A stretch of DNA of 64,000 nt from Pseudomonas fluorescens (GTDB lineage: Bacteria; Pseudomonadota; Gammaproteobacteria; Pseudomonadales; Pseudomonadaceae): contig NZ_LACH01000053.1 in the NCBI RefSeq assembly GCF_000968015.1, positions 1 to 64,000 on the forward strand, read 5' to 3'. Position 1 is the stretch's first letter. Each line of letters begins with the position of its first letter. The position numbers and the translations under genes are program-made. Below, piece by piece: positions 16,824 through 25,105 of the stretch. The notes under the pieces were generated by a model. That model was not told where the DNA came from and ran no database searches. It saw only the letters and a program-made list of their open reading frames with translations.

Positions 16824-18005
16824 ATGTCCCCTCTGATTCGCTTACTCGCCAGTTTCATCGCCCTGATGATGGCCATGGGCATCGGGCGTTTCGCCCTCAC
16901 GCCTCAGTTGCCGCACCTGCTCAACGAAGGTCAGATCGACCTGACCGCCGCCGGTCTGATTGCCGCAGCCAACTACCTTGGCTACTTCGTTGGCGCAGTG
17001 GACGCGATGTTCTCTCGCCGCCCCGAGCAAGTCCGCCGGCGTTTGCTGGGCGGTTTATGGCTCTGTGTATTGCTGACGTTGGCCTCGTTCTGGGCCAACG
17101 GGTTTTGGTCCCATCTGGTGCTGCGGTTCGGCACCGGCGTGGCCAGCGCCTGGGTGCTGGTGATGATCACTGCGTTGAGCCAGCCACTGGCCGCGGCGGC
17201 CGGTCGCCCACGGCTTGGCGCCCTGGTATTTGCCGGACCGGGTTTAGGGATTTTTCTAACGGGCTTGTTGGCCTTGGGATCGAACCTGCTGGGTCAGACT
17301 TCGGCAGCCTTGTGGCTGGTATATGCCGGCGTCGGGCTGGCGATGCTGCTGGGGATTCTGCCGTTCCTGCCGCAGCCGGCCACGACCGCGGCCACCGCCC
17401 CCAGCGTCGCAGGCTCGGGAAATCATGGCATCGGCCGTTTAGGCGTGGTCTATGGGTTGTACGGTTTGGGCTACATCATTCCGGCCACTTTCCTCTCGCA
17501 AATGGCCAACGCGCAGTTCCATGGCCAATGGCAGGCCGATCTGTTCTGGCCTTGCTTCGGTCTTGCTTCGGCCATCGGGGTGGTGCTGGTGAGCCTGCGT
17601 CGACAACACCCGCAGGGCACTCGTTATTGGCTGATGGCGACGTTGTGGCTGCAAGCCGCCGGGGTCTTCGCCTGCTTATTGGGCAGCGGCCCTGGCCTGG
17701 CCTTGGGCGTGATCCTGTGCGGCACGCCGTTCCTGGCCTGCATGCAATTGGTGATGCAACGCTCCCGGGAACTGGCACCCCACGCCGCCCAGCGCAACGC
17801 CGGACTGCTGACGGCGTGCTTCGCCGTGGGCCAGCTCAGCGGGCCGTTGCTGGCCGCATTCAGCAGCCACTTCAGCGGTGGTTTGCATCCCGCGCTGGTG
17901 TTCGCCGGCAGCGGTTTGATTGTCGCCGGCGGTCTGTTACTGCGTCCGGTCAGCTCTGCCCAAGGGCTTTGCGCAAGCGACGGCGCACCCACTGCTCAGC
18001 GCTGA
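16824..18005 (+). CDS. MFS transporter of YbfB/YjiJ type
   Basis: 393 residues with about 12 membrane segments. The N-terminus (MAMGIGRFALTPQLPHLL, about 16-33) and AANYLGYFVGAVDAMF are hallmarks of the YbfB/YjiJ branch of the major facilitator superfamily, whose substrates are mostly unknown. It is divergent from a LysR gene, its probable regulator. Its last 56 bp overlap the end of the convergent EamA gene. Confidence 0.8.
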   Translation: MSPLIRLLASFIALMMAMGIGRFALTPQLPHLLNEGQIDLTAAGLIAAANYLGYFVGAVDAMFSRRPEQVRRRLLGGLWLCVLLTLASFWANGFWSHLVLRFGTGVASAWVLVMITALSQPLAAAAGRPRLGALVFAGPGLGIFLTGLLALGSNLLGQTSAALWLVYAGVGLAMLLGILPFLPQPATTAATAPSVAGSGNHGIGRLGVVYGLYGLGYIIPATFLSQMANAQFHGQWQADLFWPCFGLASAIGVVLVSLRRQHPQGTRYWLMATLWLQAAGVFACLLGSGPGLALGVILCGTPFLACMQLVMQRSRELAPHAAQRNAGLLTACFAVGQLSGPLLAAFSSHFSGGLHPALVFAGSGLIVAGGLLLRPVSSAQGLCASDGAPTAQR

Positions 18006-18882
18006 CAAACGTGATGCCCAGCAACACCAGCACCGCACCGATGACGAAGTTGAAGCTCAGCTCTTCGCCCAGCAGCACCACGCCGAACGTGACGCCGAAC
18101 AGCGGCGTCATGAACGAAAACACCGCCAGGTTCGCCGCCAGATAACGGCGCAACAGCCAGAACCAGGTCAGGTAACTGAAGAACGACACCACCAATCCCT
18201 GGAACAACACACTGGCCACCGCGACGGTGGTCAGGCTGACGTGGGTGACCTGGCCGCTAAGGATCGCGATCAGCAACAGGCCAACAAAACCGACAATCAG
18301 TTGATAGAACAGCGTCAGCGTCACCGGCGCTTCCGACAGGCGCGAAGCACGCACCACCACCGTGGTTGCACCCCATGACGCGCCAGCCAGCACGCCCAAG
18401 GCATCGCCCATCAACATGCGGTGATCGAGGTTGTCCCAGGACACCCCACCGGCAAAGGCGATGGCGATCCCGACGAAGGCGAGGAAAATTCCCAGCCACT
18501 GGACCGGTCTTAAACGCTCACTCGGCAACAGCCAATGAACGCCCAATGCGGTGAAGATAGGCGCGGTGTAAAGGAACACCGACATGTGCGCGGCGGTGGT
18601 GAGTTGCAGGCCTTCAGAAATGAAGAAGAACTCCAGGCCAAAAAGCGCGCCAGCCAGTAGTCCAGCGCGCCAGGTGTTGCCCACTTGATCCCAGCCGCCC
18701 TTCCAGCAGATCAACAATCCTACGAGTAACGCGGAAATACCCGAGCGCCCGGCGGCCTGCATGACCGGCGCGATGTCTGGCGCCGCCCACTTGATCATCA
18801 CCTGCTGAATACCCCAGATCAGGCACAATCCAATCATCACTTGCAGGGCAAACCCATCGGCGCTGCGCCGGGTGGCGCTCAC
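17950..18882 (-). CDS. EamA/DMT-superfamily permease
   Basis: 310 residues from GTG 18882, with GAGG 7 bp upstream; the longer frame to 18945 has no ribosome site. Ten predicted membrane segments in two EamA repeats (GLCLIWGIQQVMIKWAAPDI at about 17; LGVLAGASWGATTVVVRASR at about 166). Probably a small-metabolite or amino acid exporter; substrate unknown. Its 3' end overlaps the convergent MFS gene by 56 bp on the other strand. Confidence 0.8.
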   Translation of the reverse strand: MSATRRSADGFALQVMIGLCLIWGIQQVMIKWAAPDIAPVMQAAGRSGISALLVGLLICWKGGWDQVGNTWRAGLLAGALFGLEFFFISEGLQLTTAAHMSVFLYTAPIFTALGVHWLLPSERLRPVQWLGIFLAFVGIAIAFAGGVSWDNLDHRMLMGDALGVLAGASWGATTVVVRASRLSEAPVTLTLFYQLIVGFVGLLLIAILSGQVTHVSLTTVAVASVLFQGLVVSFFSYLTWFWLLRRYLAANLAVFSFMTPLFGVTFGVVLLGEELSFNFVIGAVLVLLGITFVSAEQWVRRRLRKALGQS

Positions 18883-18925
18883 CGGAACACCTCGAAAACA
18901 CAAAACATGGCAGTCACTCGACAGT

Positions 18926-18963
18926 AAAAAGCAAAGCCCCGACACAGAGCCGGGACTTTTTCA
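18926..18963 (-). terminator. Terminator hairpin following cvfB
   Basis: On the minus strand AAAGTCCCGG...TCGGGGCTTT followed by GCTTTTT, about 50 bp past the cvfB stop. It should end the cvfB transcript just before the EamA gene on the same strand. Confidence 0.75.
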
Positions 18964-19011
18964 TCACAGTCCATCCCTACGCAATCGCGTTACATGAGGG
19001 CGGGCGCGAGG

Positions 19012-19848
19012 TCAGCTTAGTTCAATGCGATCAGCGTGAATGACGATCTGGCCGTTCTTGTACAACGCACCAATGGCCTTTTTGAAGTTACCCTTGCTGA
19101 CGCCAAACATACTGCTGATCACCGTCGGGTCGCTCTTGTCGCTGACCGGCAGGCTGCCATTGTTGTCGCGCAACTTGGCGAGAATCTTCGAGTTCAGGCT
19201 GGTGGCGGCTTCTTCGCCGACCGGTTGCAGGCTCAGGCTGATCTTGCCGTCGGCACGGACTTCTTTGATAAAGCCCTTCTCTTCTTTACCGGCGCGCATG
19301 AACTTGAAGATTTCGTTCTTGTGAATCAGACCCCAGTGCTTGTTGTTGATGATCGCCTTGAAGCCCATATCGGTGGCTTCGGCAACCAGCAAATCAACTT
19401 CCTGGCCAGGGGTGTAGTTGGCCGGGGTCTTGTCGAGGTAGCGGTCCAGACGCGCCGTCGCGGTGATGCGGCGGGTGTGCTTGTCGAGGTAGACGTGCAC
19501 CACGACATATTCGCCGGCGGTCATCTGGCGCTTTTCTTCGGAGTACGGCAGCAACAGATCCTTCGGCAAGCCCCAATCCAGGAAAACACCGATGCTGTTG
19601 ACTTCAACGACTTTTAAACTGGCGAATTCACCGACTTGAACTTTCGGCTTTTCGGTAGTTGCGATGAGTTTGTCATCGCTGTCCAGATAAATAAAAACGT
19701 TGAGCCAGTCTTCATCTTCGCTGGGAATATCTTTGGGAATATAACGATTCGGCAGGAGGATTTCGCCATCCGCGCCACCGTCCAGATATAAACCGAAGTT
19801 AGTGTGTTTAACCACTTGCAAACTGTTGTAGCGCCCGACTAAAGCCAT
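19012..19848 (-). CDS. cvfB: CvfB-family S1 RNA-binding protein
   Basis: 278 residues from ATG 19848 (GAGGG 8 bp upstream); the ATG at 19863 has no ribosome site. Successive S1-like barrels at about 1-60 (NSLQVVKHTNFGLYLDGGAD), 66-130 (GVFLDWGLPKDLLLPYSEEK) and 145-210 (DMGFKAIINNKHWGLIHKNE). A C-terminal winged helix (MFGVSKGNFKKAIGALYKNG) binds RNA in CvfB. In Staphylococcus aureus CvfB affects virulence gene expression; in Pseudomonas the role is poorly defined. Single gene with its own terminator. Confidence 0.88.
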   Translation of the reverse strand: MALVGRYNSLQVVKHTNFGLYLDGGADGEILLPNRYIPKDIPSEDEDWLNVFIYLDSDDKLIATTEKPKVQVGEFASLKVVEVNSIGVFLDWGLPKDLLLPYSEEKRQMTAGEYVVVHVYLDKHTRRITATARLDRYLDKTPANYTPGQEVDLLVAEATDMGFKAIINNKHWGLIHKNEIFKFMRAGKEEKGFIKEVRADGKISLSLQPVGEEAATSLNSKILAKLRDNNGSLPVSDKSDPTVISSMFGVSKGNFKKAIGALYKNGQIVIHADRIELS

Positions 19849-20208
19849 TTCCAATACCCTCATTGCGTGGGCGGCATTCTACCCGGTTTTGCGGGCCGCG
19901 TTTGCTGGCCAGCCCGGTGGCGCAAGAAAATCCTCTGAAAGGCTTAATTTTCCTGGGCTTTACCGCACGCGCCTGGCCGCTCGTCAGGCCGTTCTGGAGA
20001 TTTTCGCACCTGTCCGCCAGGCGCAAAACTGTAATTTTTCACGATCGTTCTTAGTTAAAACAGCAGCTTAGAAGCCTATTCAGAATAATAACTTGTGATT
20101 AATTCTTCATCTGCCCTGTGTATTTCGGGGGGATATTTACCAAGCAATTGTCAAGTATTTCCTGTACGATGCCTGGCCAAGTTAATTTTCTATAGGTTAA
20201 TGGCCGCC
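19849..20208. other. Intergenic region, no gene seen
   Basis: This 360-bp stretch must hold the divergent promoters of cvfB and the small lysine-rich protein. The half near 20080-20200 is AT-rich. No palindrome, repeat or open frame with convincing protein character was found. Confidence 0.5.
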
Positions 20209-20388
20209 ATGCGTGTAAAAGCATCCAACAGCAAAGCAAAGCCAGCTCCAGCCGTTGAAACCAGCGAATCGATCAACAACCAGATTGCTGCGTTCCTCAA
20301 GTCCGGCGGAGAAATCCAGCAAATTGCCAAAGGCGTCAGCGGCCAGACGTTCGGCCCGTCCAAGCAGATCACCCTGGGCAAGAAGTAA
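20209..20388 (+). CDS. Small basic conserved protein, function unknown
   Basis: 59 residues from ATG 20209, or 62 from ATG 20200; an AGG at 20194-20196 is poorly spaced for either. A Lys/Ala/Pro-rich N-terminus (MRVKASNSKAKPAPA) precedes a compact helical segment (INNQIAAFLKSGGEIQQIAK) and the tail KQITLGKK. Normal GC-rich codon use supports a real gene. It may bind nucleic acid by charge, but nothing defines a function. Confidence 0.6.
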   Translation: MRVKASNSKAKPAPAVETSESINNQIAAFLKSGGEIQQIAKGVSGQTFGPSKQITLGKK

Positions 20389-20606
20389 CGCCCCCAAGAT
20401 CCGCCGCGTCACCTGGTCCCTAAGCGCTTTGAGCTTCGAAGCGCTTGGACTGGAACCCTCCTCGCAACACCCCGCCAAACACATCAATATTTCAAAAATC
20501 GACGAACGGCCCTCGATGCCGAGCATTCGCCGGTATGCTTGCACACGTCTAGATCAAGCGTTTCAGTAGGTTTTAGTTCCTGCTCCTCGCTGTCATGGAG
20601 TGACGC

Positions 20607-21323
20607 ATGCTCAAACCCTCCTATTTATTGCTCGGCACCCTGCTGTCGTGTTCGGTCGCCAATGCGCAAATCTTTCAGCGTGAACTGGGCGACTTCGATC
20701 TCAAACTCGGCACCACCCCCAGCCGCAGCATGGCCCAGGGGCTGGTCAAACCTTCCAGCACCGGCTCGTTCCACGGTGGTCTCGACCTGAGCCACGACAG
20801 CGGTTTTTACGTGGGCCAATGGGCACCGAGCATGGGTTTAACACCAGGGGCCAACCTTGAAGTCGACTCCTACATGGGTTTTAAACAACCTTTCGATAAT
20901 ACCCTCGGGTACGAAGTCGGCATGATCCGTTACAGCTATCCGAAAGTGGACACCCTCGACAGCCAGGAGCTTTTCGGTGGCCTGACCTTTCTGGGCAGCC
21001 GTTTCGGCGCAGCGTTCAGCAATGACCCGGACAAACAGAACAGCACTGTGTTCGCCGACCTGGGCGGCAATCAGCCGTTTGGCATCGGGATCAGCATGAA
21101 ATACACCACCCACCAGCTCAACACACCAGTGTCCGTCGACGGTGGATATGTAGGCAGTTTCACCGACTGGTCAGTGAAATTTTCCCGCCCATTCATGGGC
21201 GTCGATCTGGACCTGATCTACAGTGACTCCAGCTTGAGTGGCAGCAGCTGCTCCGCCTATTCCGGGCGCAACAGCCAATGCGATGGGCTGGTCACCCTAA
21301 AGGCCGAACGCGCCTTTTACTGA
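20607..21323 (+). CDS. TorF-family putative outer membrane porin
   Basis: 238 residues with a signal peptide (cleaved near SVANA-QIF). The rest is beta-strand rich, with motifs such as HGGLDLSHDSGFYVGQWAPS and LEVDSYMGFKQPFDNTLGYE typical of the proteobacterial TIGR02001 family (TorF, putative porin), and it ends in aromatic Phe-Tyr like many outer membrane barrels. Expected to form a small outer membrane barrel; cargo unknown. Two cysteines near the C-terminus (SSCSAYSGRNSQC) may form a disulphide. Confidence 0.8.
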   Translation: MLKPSYLLLGTLLSCSVANAQIFQRELGDFDLKLGTTPSRSMAQGLVKPSSTGSFHGGLDLSHDSGFYVGQWAPSMGLTPGANLEVDSYMGFKQPFDNTLGYEVGMIRYSYPKVDTLDSQELFGGLTFLGSRFGAAFSNDPDKQNSTVFADLGGNQPFGIGISMKYTTHQLNTPVSVDGGYVGSFTDWSVKFSRPFMGVDLDLIYSDSSLSGSSCSAYSGRNSQCDGLVTLKAERAFY

Positions 21324-21403
21324 TCGGCTGAACTGCGAGGCTCATCCTGCGTTCACATAGAAAAGCCCATTAAAAAAGCCAGGCCTTCGCAAAGGATTCG
21401 CCC

Positions 21404-22273
21404 ATGTCGCGCTGGTTGAAGTGTCTTGCCGTCGTTATCACCCTCAGTCTCGCCCTCGGTGCGTGCAGCCGCGTGGGCCTGGCCTATCGCAACCTCGACG
21501 TGATCATTCCGTGGACGCTCAGCGACTACCTGGACATGAACGGCGAGCAGAAAGGCTGGTTCAACGAGCGCCTCAAGGAACACCTGAGCTGGCATTGCTC
21601 CACGCAACTGCCGGGCTATCTCGACTGGCTGGATCGCTTGCAGGTCATGGTCGAGACCAACCAGGTCACCGACGCTGCGCTGCAAACCCGCGTCCAGGAA
21701 GCCAAACAAGCCATCGCCCAAACTGCCCGGGAAATCACCCCGTCGGCCATTGAGCTGTTGCAAGGGCTGAATGACCAGCAAGTTGCGGAAATGAACGAGG
21801 CCTTCGCCAAGGACCAGCGTAAACGCCAGGCGCAATACCTCAAGCCGTCTCTCGATGAACAGATCAAGGCGCGCAGCCAGCGTATGGAAAAACGCCTGAA
21901 CGACTGGCTCGGCCCGCTCAGTGCAGCCCAGCAGTTACGGATTGTCTCGTGGTCAAACGCCTTGGGTGACCAGAATACGCAATGGATCGCTAACCGCGTC
22001 CATTGGCAGAAGCAGTTCAGTGCAGCGGTTGCGCAGCGCCAGAGTCCAGAATTCCCACAGCGAATCGAGACGCTTCTGGTGAATCGAGAGAGTTTGTGGA
22101 CGCCCGCTTATCGCCAGGCCTACGCCAACACCGAAGCACAGGCACGGGCGCTATTTGTGGATTTGATGGCCGAAAGCACGCCGGAACAGCGCCAGCAGTT
22201 GTTGAAGAAAATAGAAGGGGTACGCAAGGACTTCAACGATTTGAAGTGTCTGAAGGCAGCAAAACACAGCTAA
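21404..22273 (+). CDS. DUF6279-type lipoprotein
   Basis: 289 residues. The lipoprotein signal ends in a lipobox LALGAC (Cys at about 21). The mature part is almost wholly helical with many Gln, Glu and Arg. The segment VGLAYRNLDVIIPWTLSDYL and the later MEKRLNDWLGPLSAAQQLRI are typical of the DUF6279 family, conserved in Pseudomonas and of unknown function. Likely attached to the outer membrane. It follows the TorF-like gene by 80 bp. Confidence 0.8.
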   Translation: MSRWLKCLAVVITLSLALGACSRVGLAYRNLDVIIPWTLSDYLDMNGEQKGWFNERLKEHLSWHCSTQLPGYLDWLDRLQVMVETNQVTDAALQTRVQEAKQAIAQTAREITPSAIELLQGLNDQQVAEMNEAFAKDQRKRQAQYLKPSLDEQIKARSQRMEKRLNDWLGPLSAAQQLRIVSWSNALGDQNTQWIANRVHWQKQFSAAVAQRQSPEFPQRIETLLVNRESLWTPAYRQAYANTEAQARALFVDLMAESTPEQRQQLLKKIEGVRKDFNDLKCLKAAKHS

Positions 22274-22289
22274 GCACTACACAACTCCC

Positions 22290-22379
22290 TGTGGGAGCGA
22301 GCCTGCTCGCGATAGCGGAGTGACAGTCGACATCATTGTTGTCTGCCGCACCGCATTCGCGAGCAGGCTCACTCCCACA
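22290..22379. repeat. REPIN, family A
   Basis: Arms TGTGGGAGCGAGCCTGCTCG at 22290 and the complement (GCTCACTCCCACA, one change) ending at 22379. It sits between the convergent ends of the DUF6279 gene and the 130-residue protein gene, just 17 bp from the latter's stop. Confidence 0.85.
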
Positions 22380-22396
22380 TTGGTTATGGGTGATCG

Positions 22397-22789
22397 TCAG
22401 GCAATCTGCGCCTTCGACGCCACCCCATCAAACGTCACCTCGTCCAGCGCATCTTCCTGCTCATCCAGCACCTGCCGCGGATGGTCATTGCCCGGAATAC
22501 TGCTGTCGATCAGGCTCAATAAACTCGAGCCCCGCGGCGTCAAAATGTAGTTCGAACCGTTGCCACCTTGATCCTCAGGCCGAGGCTCAATGTAGCCGCG
22601 CAATAACAGTAACTTTTCATACTCACCAGCCACTGCTTTCAGATGATCCAGGTTCTCAATCTCCTCGCCCTTTGCCGCTTTTTCCGCCGCGTACTGCTCG
22701 GCGTAGGGCCGTGGCGTAAAGCTGTGGCCAGCGCTGTTCTGCGCCTCGTGCAACAAGCGTTCAATCAAATCCCAGTTATAAGTCGTCAT
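22397..22789 (-). CDS. Winged-helix-like small protein (DUF2513-like)
   Basis: 130 residues from ATG 22789, with AGGA and GGAGG ahead. The start MTTYNWDLIERLLHEAQNSA, a middle AVAGEYEKLLLLRGYIEPRP and YILTPRGSSLLSLID give the helix-helix-wing layout of DUF2513/MarR-like winged helices. The C-terminal 35 residues are acidic. Probably a small regulator; no target evident. The closest neighbour is convergent, so it is a single gene. Confidence 0.65.
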   Translation of the reverse strand: MTTYNWDLIERLLHEAQNSAGHSFTPRPYAEQYAAEKAAKGEEIENLDHLKAVAGEYEKLLLLRGYIEPRPEDQGGNGSNYILTPRGSSLLSLIDSSIPGNDHPRQVLDEQEDALDEVTFDGVASKAQIA

Positions 22790-22965
22790 CCTGATTCAAC
22801 CTCCAAAGCCAGAGAGTGAGGTGGCCTTATAGGTTGTGACCGGCGCGGTTCGTAGCCGTTCAGCTGAGGTTTTGAACAGCACTGACCGGCGGTATGTCGA
22901 ATTGGGCGTAGGTCAGACGACTAGCTTGTGTAAGTCAACTCCCAGCATCCTGCAGGAGAATCCCA

Positions 22966-23700
22966 ATGAACATTCAGAATCATCCCGTCGTCTCTCGAGA
23001 AGAATGGCTCGCCGCCCGCAAGCAACACCTGGCCCACGAAAAAGCCTTCACCAAAGAACGAGATAAACTCAGCGCCGAACGCCGCGCCCTGCCTTGGGTG
23101 AAAATCGACAAGGACTACCGCTTTCAGGGCCCGAACGGCGAACTGAAACTGGCTGACCTGTTCGGTGGCCATAGCCAGTTGGTCATCTACCACTTCATGT
23201 TTGGCAAAGGTTGGGATGAAGGCTGTTCCGGCTGCTCGTTCCTGTCCGACCACATCGACGGCGCCAACCAACACCTGGCCCATCATGACGTCGCCGTGGT
23301 CGCGGTTTCTCACGCACCGTTCGCCGAATTCCAAGCATTCAAACGGCGCATGGGCTGGAAATTCGATTGGGTGTCGTCAGAAGGCTGCGACTTCAACTAC
23401 GACTTCGGCGTCTCGGCCCGAGCAGAAGACGTCACCGCCGGCAAAGCCACCTACAACTACGAAAAATCCGACGGTGCTGAAGAAGAACTTCCCGGCCTCA
23501 GCGTGTTTTATCGCAATGAAGCTGGCGAGATTTTTCACACCTATTCAACTTATGCCCGAGGGCTGGACTTGTTGGTCGGTGCCTATAACTACCTCGACCT
23601 CACGCCCAAGGGCCGTAATGAAGAGGAAATCATGGAGTGGGTGAGGTATCACGACCGGTATGAGGACAAGGCACCGGCCAGTTGCTGTCATGGGGGATAG
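22966..23700 (+). CDS. DUF899 thioredoxin-like protein
   Basis: 244 residues from ATG 22966 (CAGGAGAAT upstream). Family features: VSREEWLAARKQHLAHEKAF at the N-terminus, FMFGKGWDEGCSGCSFLSDH with a CxxC (Cys85-Cys88) in the thioredoxin active-site position, and PGLSVFYRNEAGEIFHTYST near the end. DUF899 proteins have a peroxiredoxin/thioredoxin fold and are presumed oxidoreductases; the reaction has not, as far as I know, been defined. Single gene, followed by a tandem REP cluster. Confidence 0.82.
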   Translation: MNIQNHPVVSREEWLAARKQHLAHEKAFTKERDKLSAERRALPWVKIDKDYRFQGPNGELKLADLFGGHSQLVIYHFMFGKGWDEGCSGCSFLSDHIDGANQHLAHHDVAVVAVSHAPFAEFQAFKRRMGWKFDWVSSEGCDFNYDFGVSARAEDVTAGKATYNYEKSDGAEEELPGLSVFYRNEAGEIFHTYSTYARGLDLLVGAYNYLDLTPKGRNEEEIMEWVRYHDRYEDKAPASCCHGG

Positions 23701-23723
23701 ACCTCAAAACCTAGTCGCGTCCA

Positions 23724-23897
23724 ATCGCGAGCAGGCTCGCTCCCACACTTGGATTTGTGTCGGCCACACTATCTCCAAACACCGCCAATCTACTGTGGGA
23801 GCGAGCCTGCTCGCGATGACTGACAAACATTCAACACTGATATTGACTGATACACCGCTATCGTCGGATCGCCGCCCGGAGCAAGCTCGCTCCCACA
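23724..23897. repeat. Tandem cluster of three family A REP arms
   Basis: Arms occur at about 23724-23747, 23794-23817 and 23857-23897, alternating in orientation, with unrelated spacers. The third arm is interrupted by a TCGGATCGCCGCCCGG-like segment, so it is a degraded copy. Confidence 0.8.
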
Positions 23898-24019
23898 GAT
23901 GTCGGCAGTGTTTAGTCATCTGCAATTTGCCAGGCGACTGTCCGACCGCACCAGGGCATCTCCCCTACATCAAGTTCAGAACAGGGGCTCTGTACCGCTG
24001 GGCGGCTGATCCTTATAGT

Positions 24020-24050
24020 CAAACCGTCGTCCAAAAGACGACCGGGTTTG
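24020..24050. other. Leader hairpin upstream of the split small gene
   Basis: CAAACC-GTCGTC, loop CAAAA, GACGAC-CG-GGTTTG: two 6-bp stems separated by a 2-base bulge. It lies 48 bp ahead of ATG 24098. It may be a 5' leader structure of the interrupted gene or an old terminator; a run of T residues (24071-24076) comes 20 bp later. Confidence 0.5.
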
Positions 24051-24097
24051 GCGACCTGATCATTGAGAGTCCTTTTTAATTACGAGAGACTCCACCC

Positions 24098-24172
24098 ATG
24101 GATAGATACATGCCCCTCACCGGAATCGACCTGATCCCTGCCTCCCTGCTCATCGACACCCAAGCCCCTTGC
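24098..24172 (+). pseudogene. 5' fragment of a small host gene split by the toxin-immunity cassette
   Basis: About 25 residues from ATG 24098 (MDRYMPLTGIDLIPASLLID then TQAPC), with GC-rich codons, after which the reading turns AT-rich and foreign. The 3' fragment at 25274-25471 begins LDVLQAMTDYRIRTV and is in the same frame and strand. Joined, they make a protein of about 90 residues resembling a small Pseudomonas-specific family I recognise only loosely. The intact ancestor is inferred. Confidence 0.6.
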
Positions 24173-24220
24173 GGATCGCCCGTTTCATGGGGACATGCAT
24201 CGTTAAACCTGTCTTTACGA

Positions 24221-24550
24221 TTAGTCATACTTGAAAGTAATTGCCAACTTTTCAGCCACAACATTTACAGTAATAGTGCAACCACTCCAGACGGGCAAAT
24301 CGGCTGTCATCTCACTGTCCTTGTATATTTTTCTTAGTTCAACCAGGCTTTTAAATACCCCCACATCTACATGACTGCTACTTGGACTGAACCAGTCTTT
24401 CTTTCCTTCTTCATCAATGTAATCAAATAGAAATTGACAGTGATCATCCTCAGGAGAAAGCTCGGCTTCAACTATAACCTCAACCGCCGAATGTGGAGCT
24501 GTGCCTAACAGTATTTCTCCGATCTGCAGATAGATCTCGTCTTCACTCAT
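24221..24550 (-). CDS. YezG-like immunity protein, copy 2
   Basis: 109 residues. It shares a clear pattern with copy 1 (24779-25105): an N-terminal helix with LQIGEILL, strands VEVIVEAELSPEDDHCQFLF, then DYIDEEGKKDWFSPSS (WFSP at about 52-55) and a C-terminal ITVNVVAEKLAITFKYD. This layout resembles the YezG/DUF600 immunity family, which neutralises nuclease tips of polymorphic toxins. AT-rich codon use differs from the host. Tandem diverged immunity genes of this sort often protect against toxins of related strains. No toxin gene lies between the two copies. Confidence 0.7.
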   Translation of the reverse strand: MSEDEIYLQIGEILLGTAPHSAVEVIVEAELSPEDDHCQFLFDYIDEEGKKDWFSPSSSHVDVGVFKSLVELRKIYKDSEMTADLPVWSGCTITVNVVAEKLAITFKYD

Positions 24551-24580
24551 CCGTCATACCCCTCCGGGTGAATTTACAAA

Positions 24581-24645
24581 AAAAGGGACAGATTTATTTT
24601 CTGGCCTCTTCATCGATAGTCAAATAAATAAATTCGTCCCCTTTT
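24581..24645. repeat. Imperfect hairpin (GGGACAGATTTATTT type) between the two immunity genes
   Basis: Arm AAAAGGGACAGATTTATTT at 24581 is complementary to AAATAAATTCGTCCCCTTT ending at 24645, with about 25 bp between. Similar GGGGACAGATTTATTT palindromes occur near REP-associated transposase genes in Pseudomonas (from memory). It may be a mobility or recombination mark of the cassette. Confidence 0.6.
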
Positions 24646-24778
24646 ACCCTTTCCCCATAAGCCTGCCCCCGTGACGCGAATAACTTTGGAGAGACTTGAA
24701 CGCGTCGCGAGTCGAGGTACATCAACAGGCGCAGGCGTTGGATTTAGTCGTAGGACCGGCTAATGAGCTTCCCGCGCT
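24646..24778. other. GC-richer segment inside the cassette, no gene recognised
   Basis: These 133 bp between the hairpin and immunity copy 1 are more GC-rich than both immunity genes. A minus-strand reading holds about 35 open codons, but no start, family or link to the toxin could be supported. It may be a leftover of an older insertion. Confidence 0.35.
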
Positions 24779-25105
24779 TCAAAAAATCTCGTCATATCCG
24801 TAATTGATCTTCAGTTTATTACGCAGCACGTCGAAATTTATTTCACACTTCGTCCAAACAGCCTTTCCACTTAAAAATGATCTATTTCTTAACTTCACCA
24901 AAAGCTCTGTCAAATCGCCTACCGCACGAGCGGGCGGACTGAACCATTCAGTCTTGTCGCTACTATCAACATAGTCGAACTCGTACTTACAAGCGTCACC
25001 TTCTGGATACAACTCGGCCCTTACGACAATTACATTGGCGCTTTCGGGGCCTGCGTCAACCAACAGTTGCCCGATCTCTTGCAACAATCCCTGTTCCTGC
25101 GCCAT
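24779..25105 (-). CDS. YezG-like immunity protein, copy 1, coupled to the toxin tail
   Basis: 108 residues from ATG 25105; the start shares one base with the TGA stop of the toxin tail (TGATG), with GGGAGG 7 bp ahead, a typical toxin-immunity junction. The longer frame to 25156 runs through toxin sequence and is rejected. Features: GLLQEIGQLLVDAG, VIVVRAELYPEGDACKYEFD, YVDSSDKTEWFSPPA (WFSP at about 50-53). About one third of positions match copy 2. Its cognate is presumably the toxin whose 3' end lies directly upstream. Confidence 0.75.
   Translation of the reverse strand: MAQEQGLLQEIGQLLVDAGPESANVIVVRAELYPEGDACKYEFDYVDSSDKTEWFSPPARAVGDLTELLVKLRNRSFLSGKAVWTKCEINFDVLRNKLKINYGYDEIF

Noticed and set aside
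24098-24337. 79-codon plus-strand gene
   Set aside because: Only its first 25 codons look like host protein; the rest is antisense to immunity copy 2. Treated as a broken 5' fragment.
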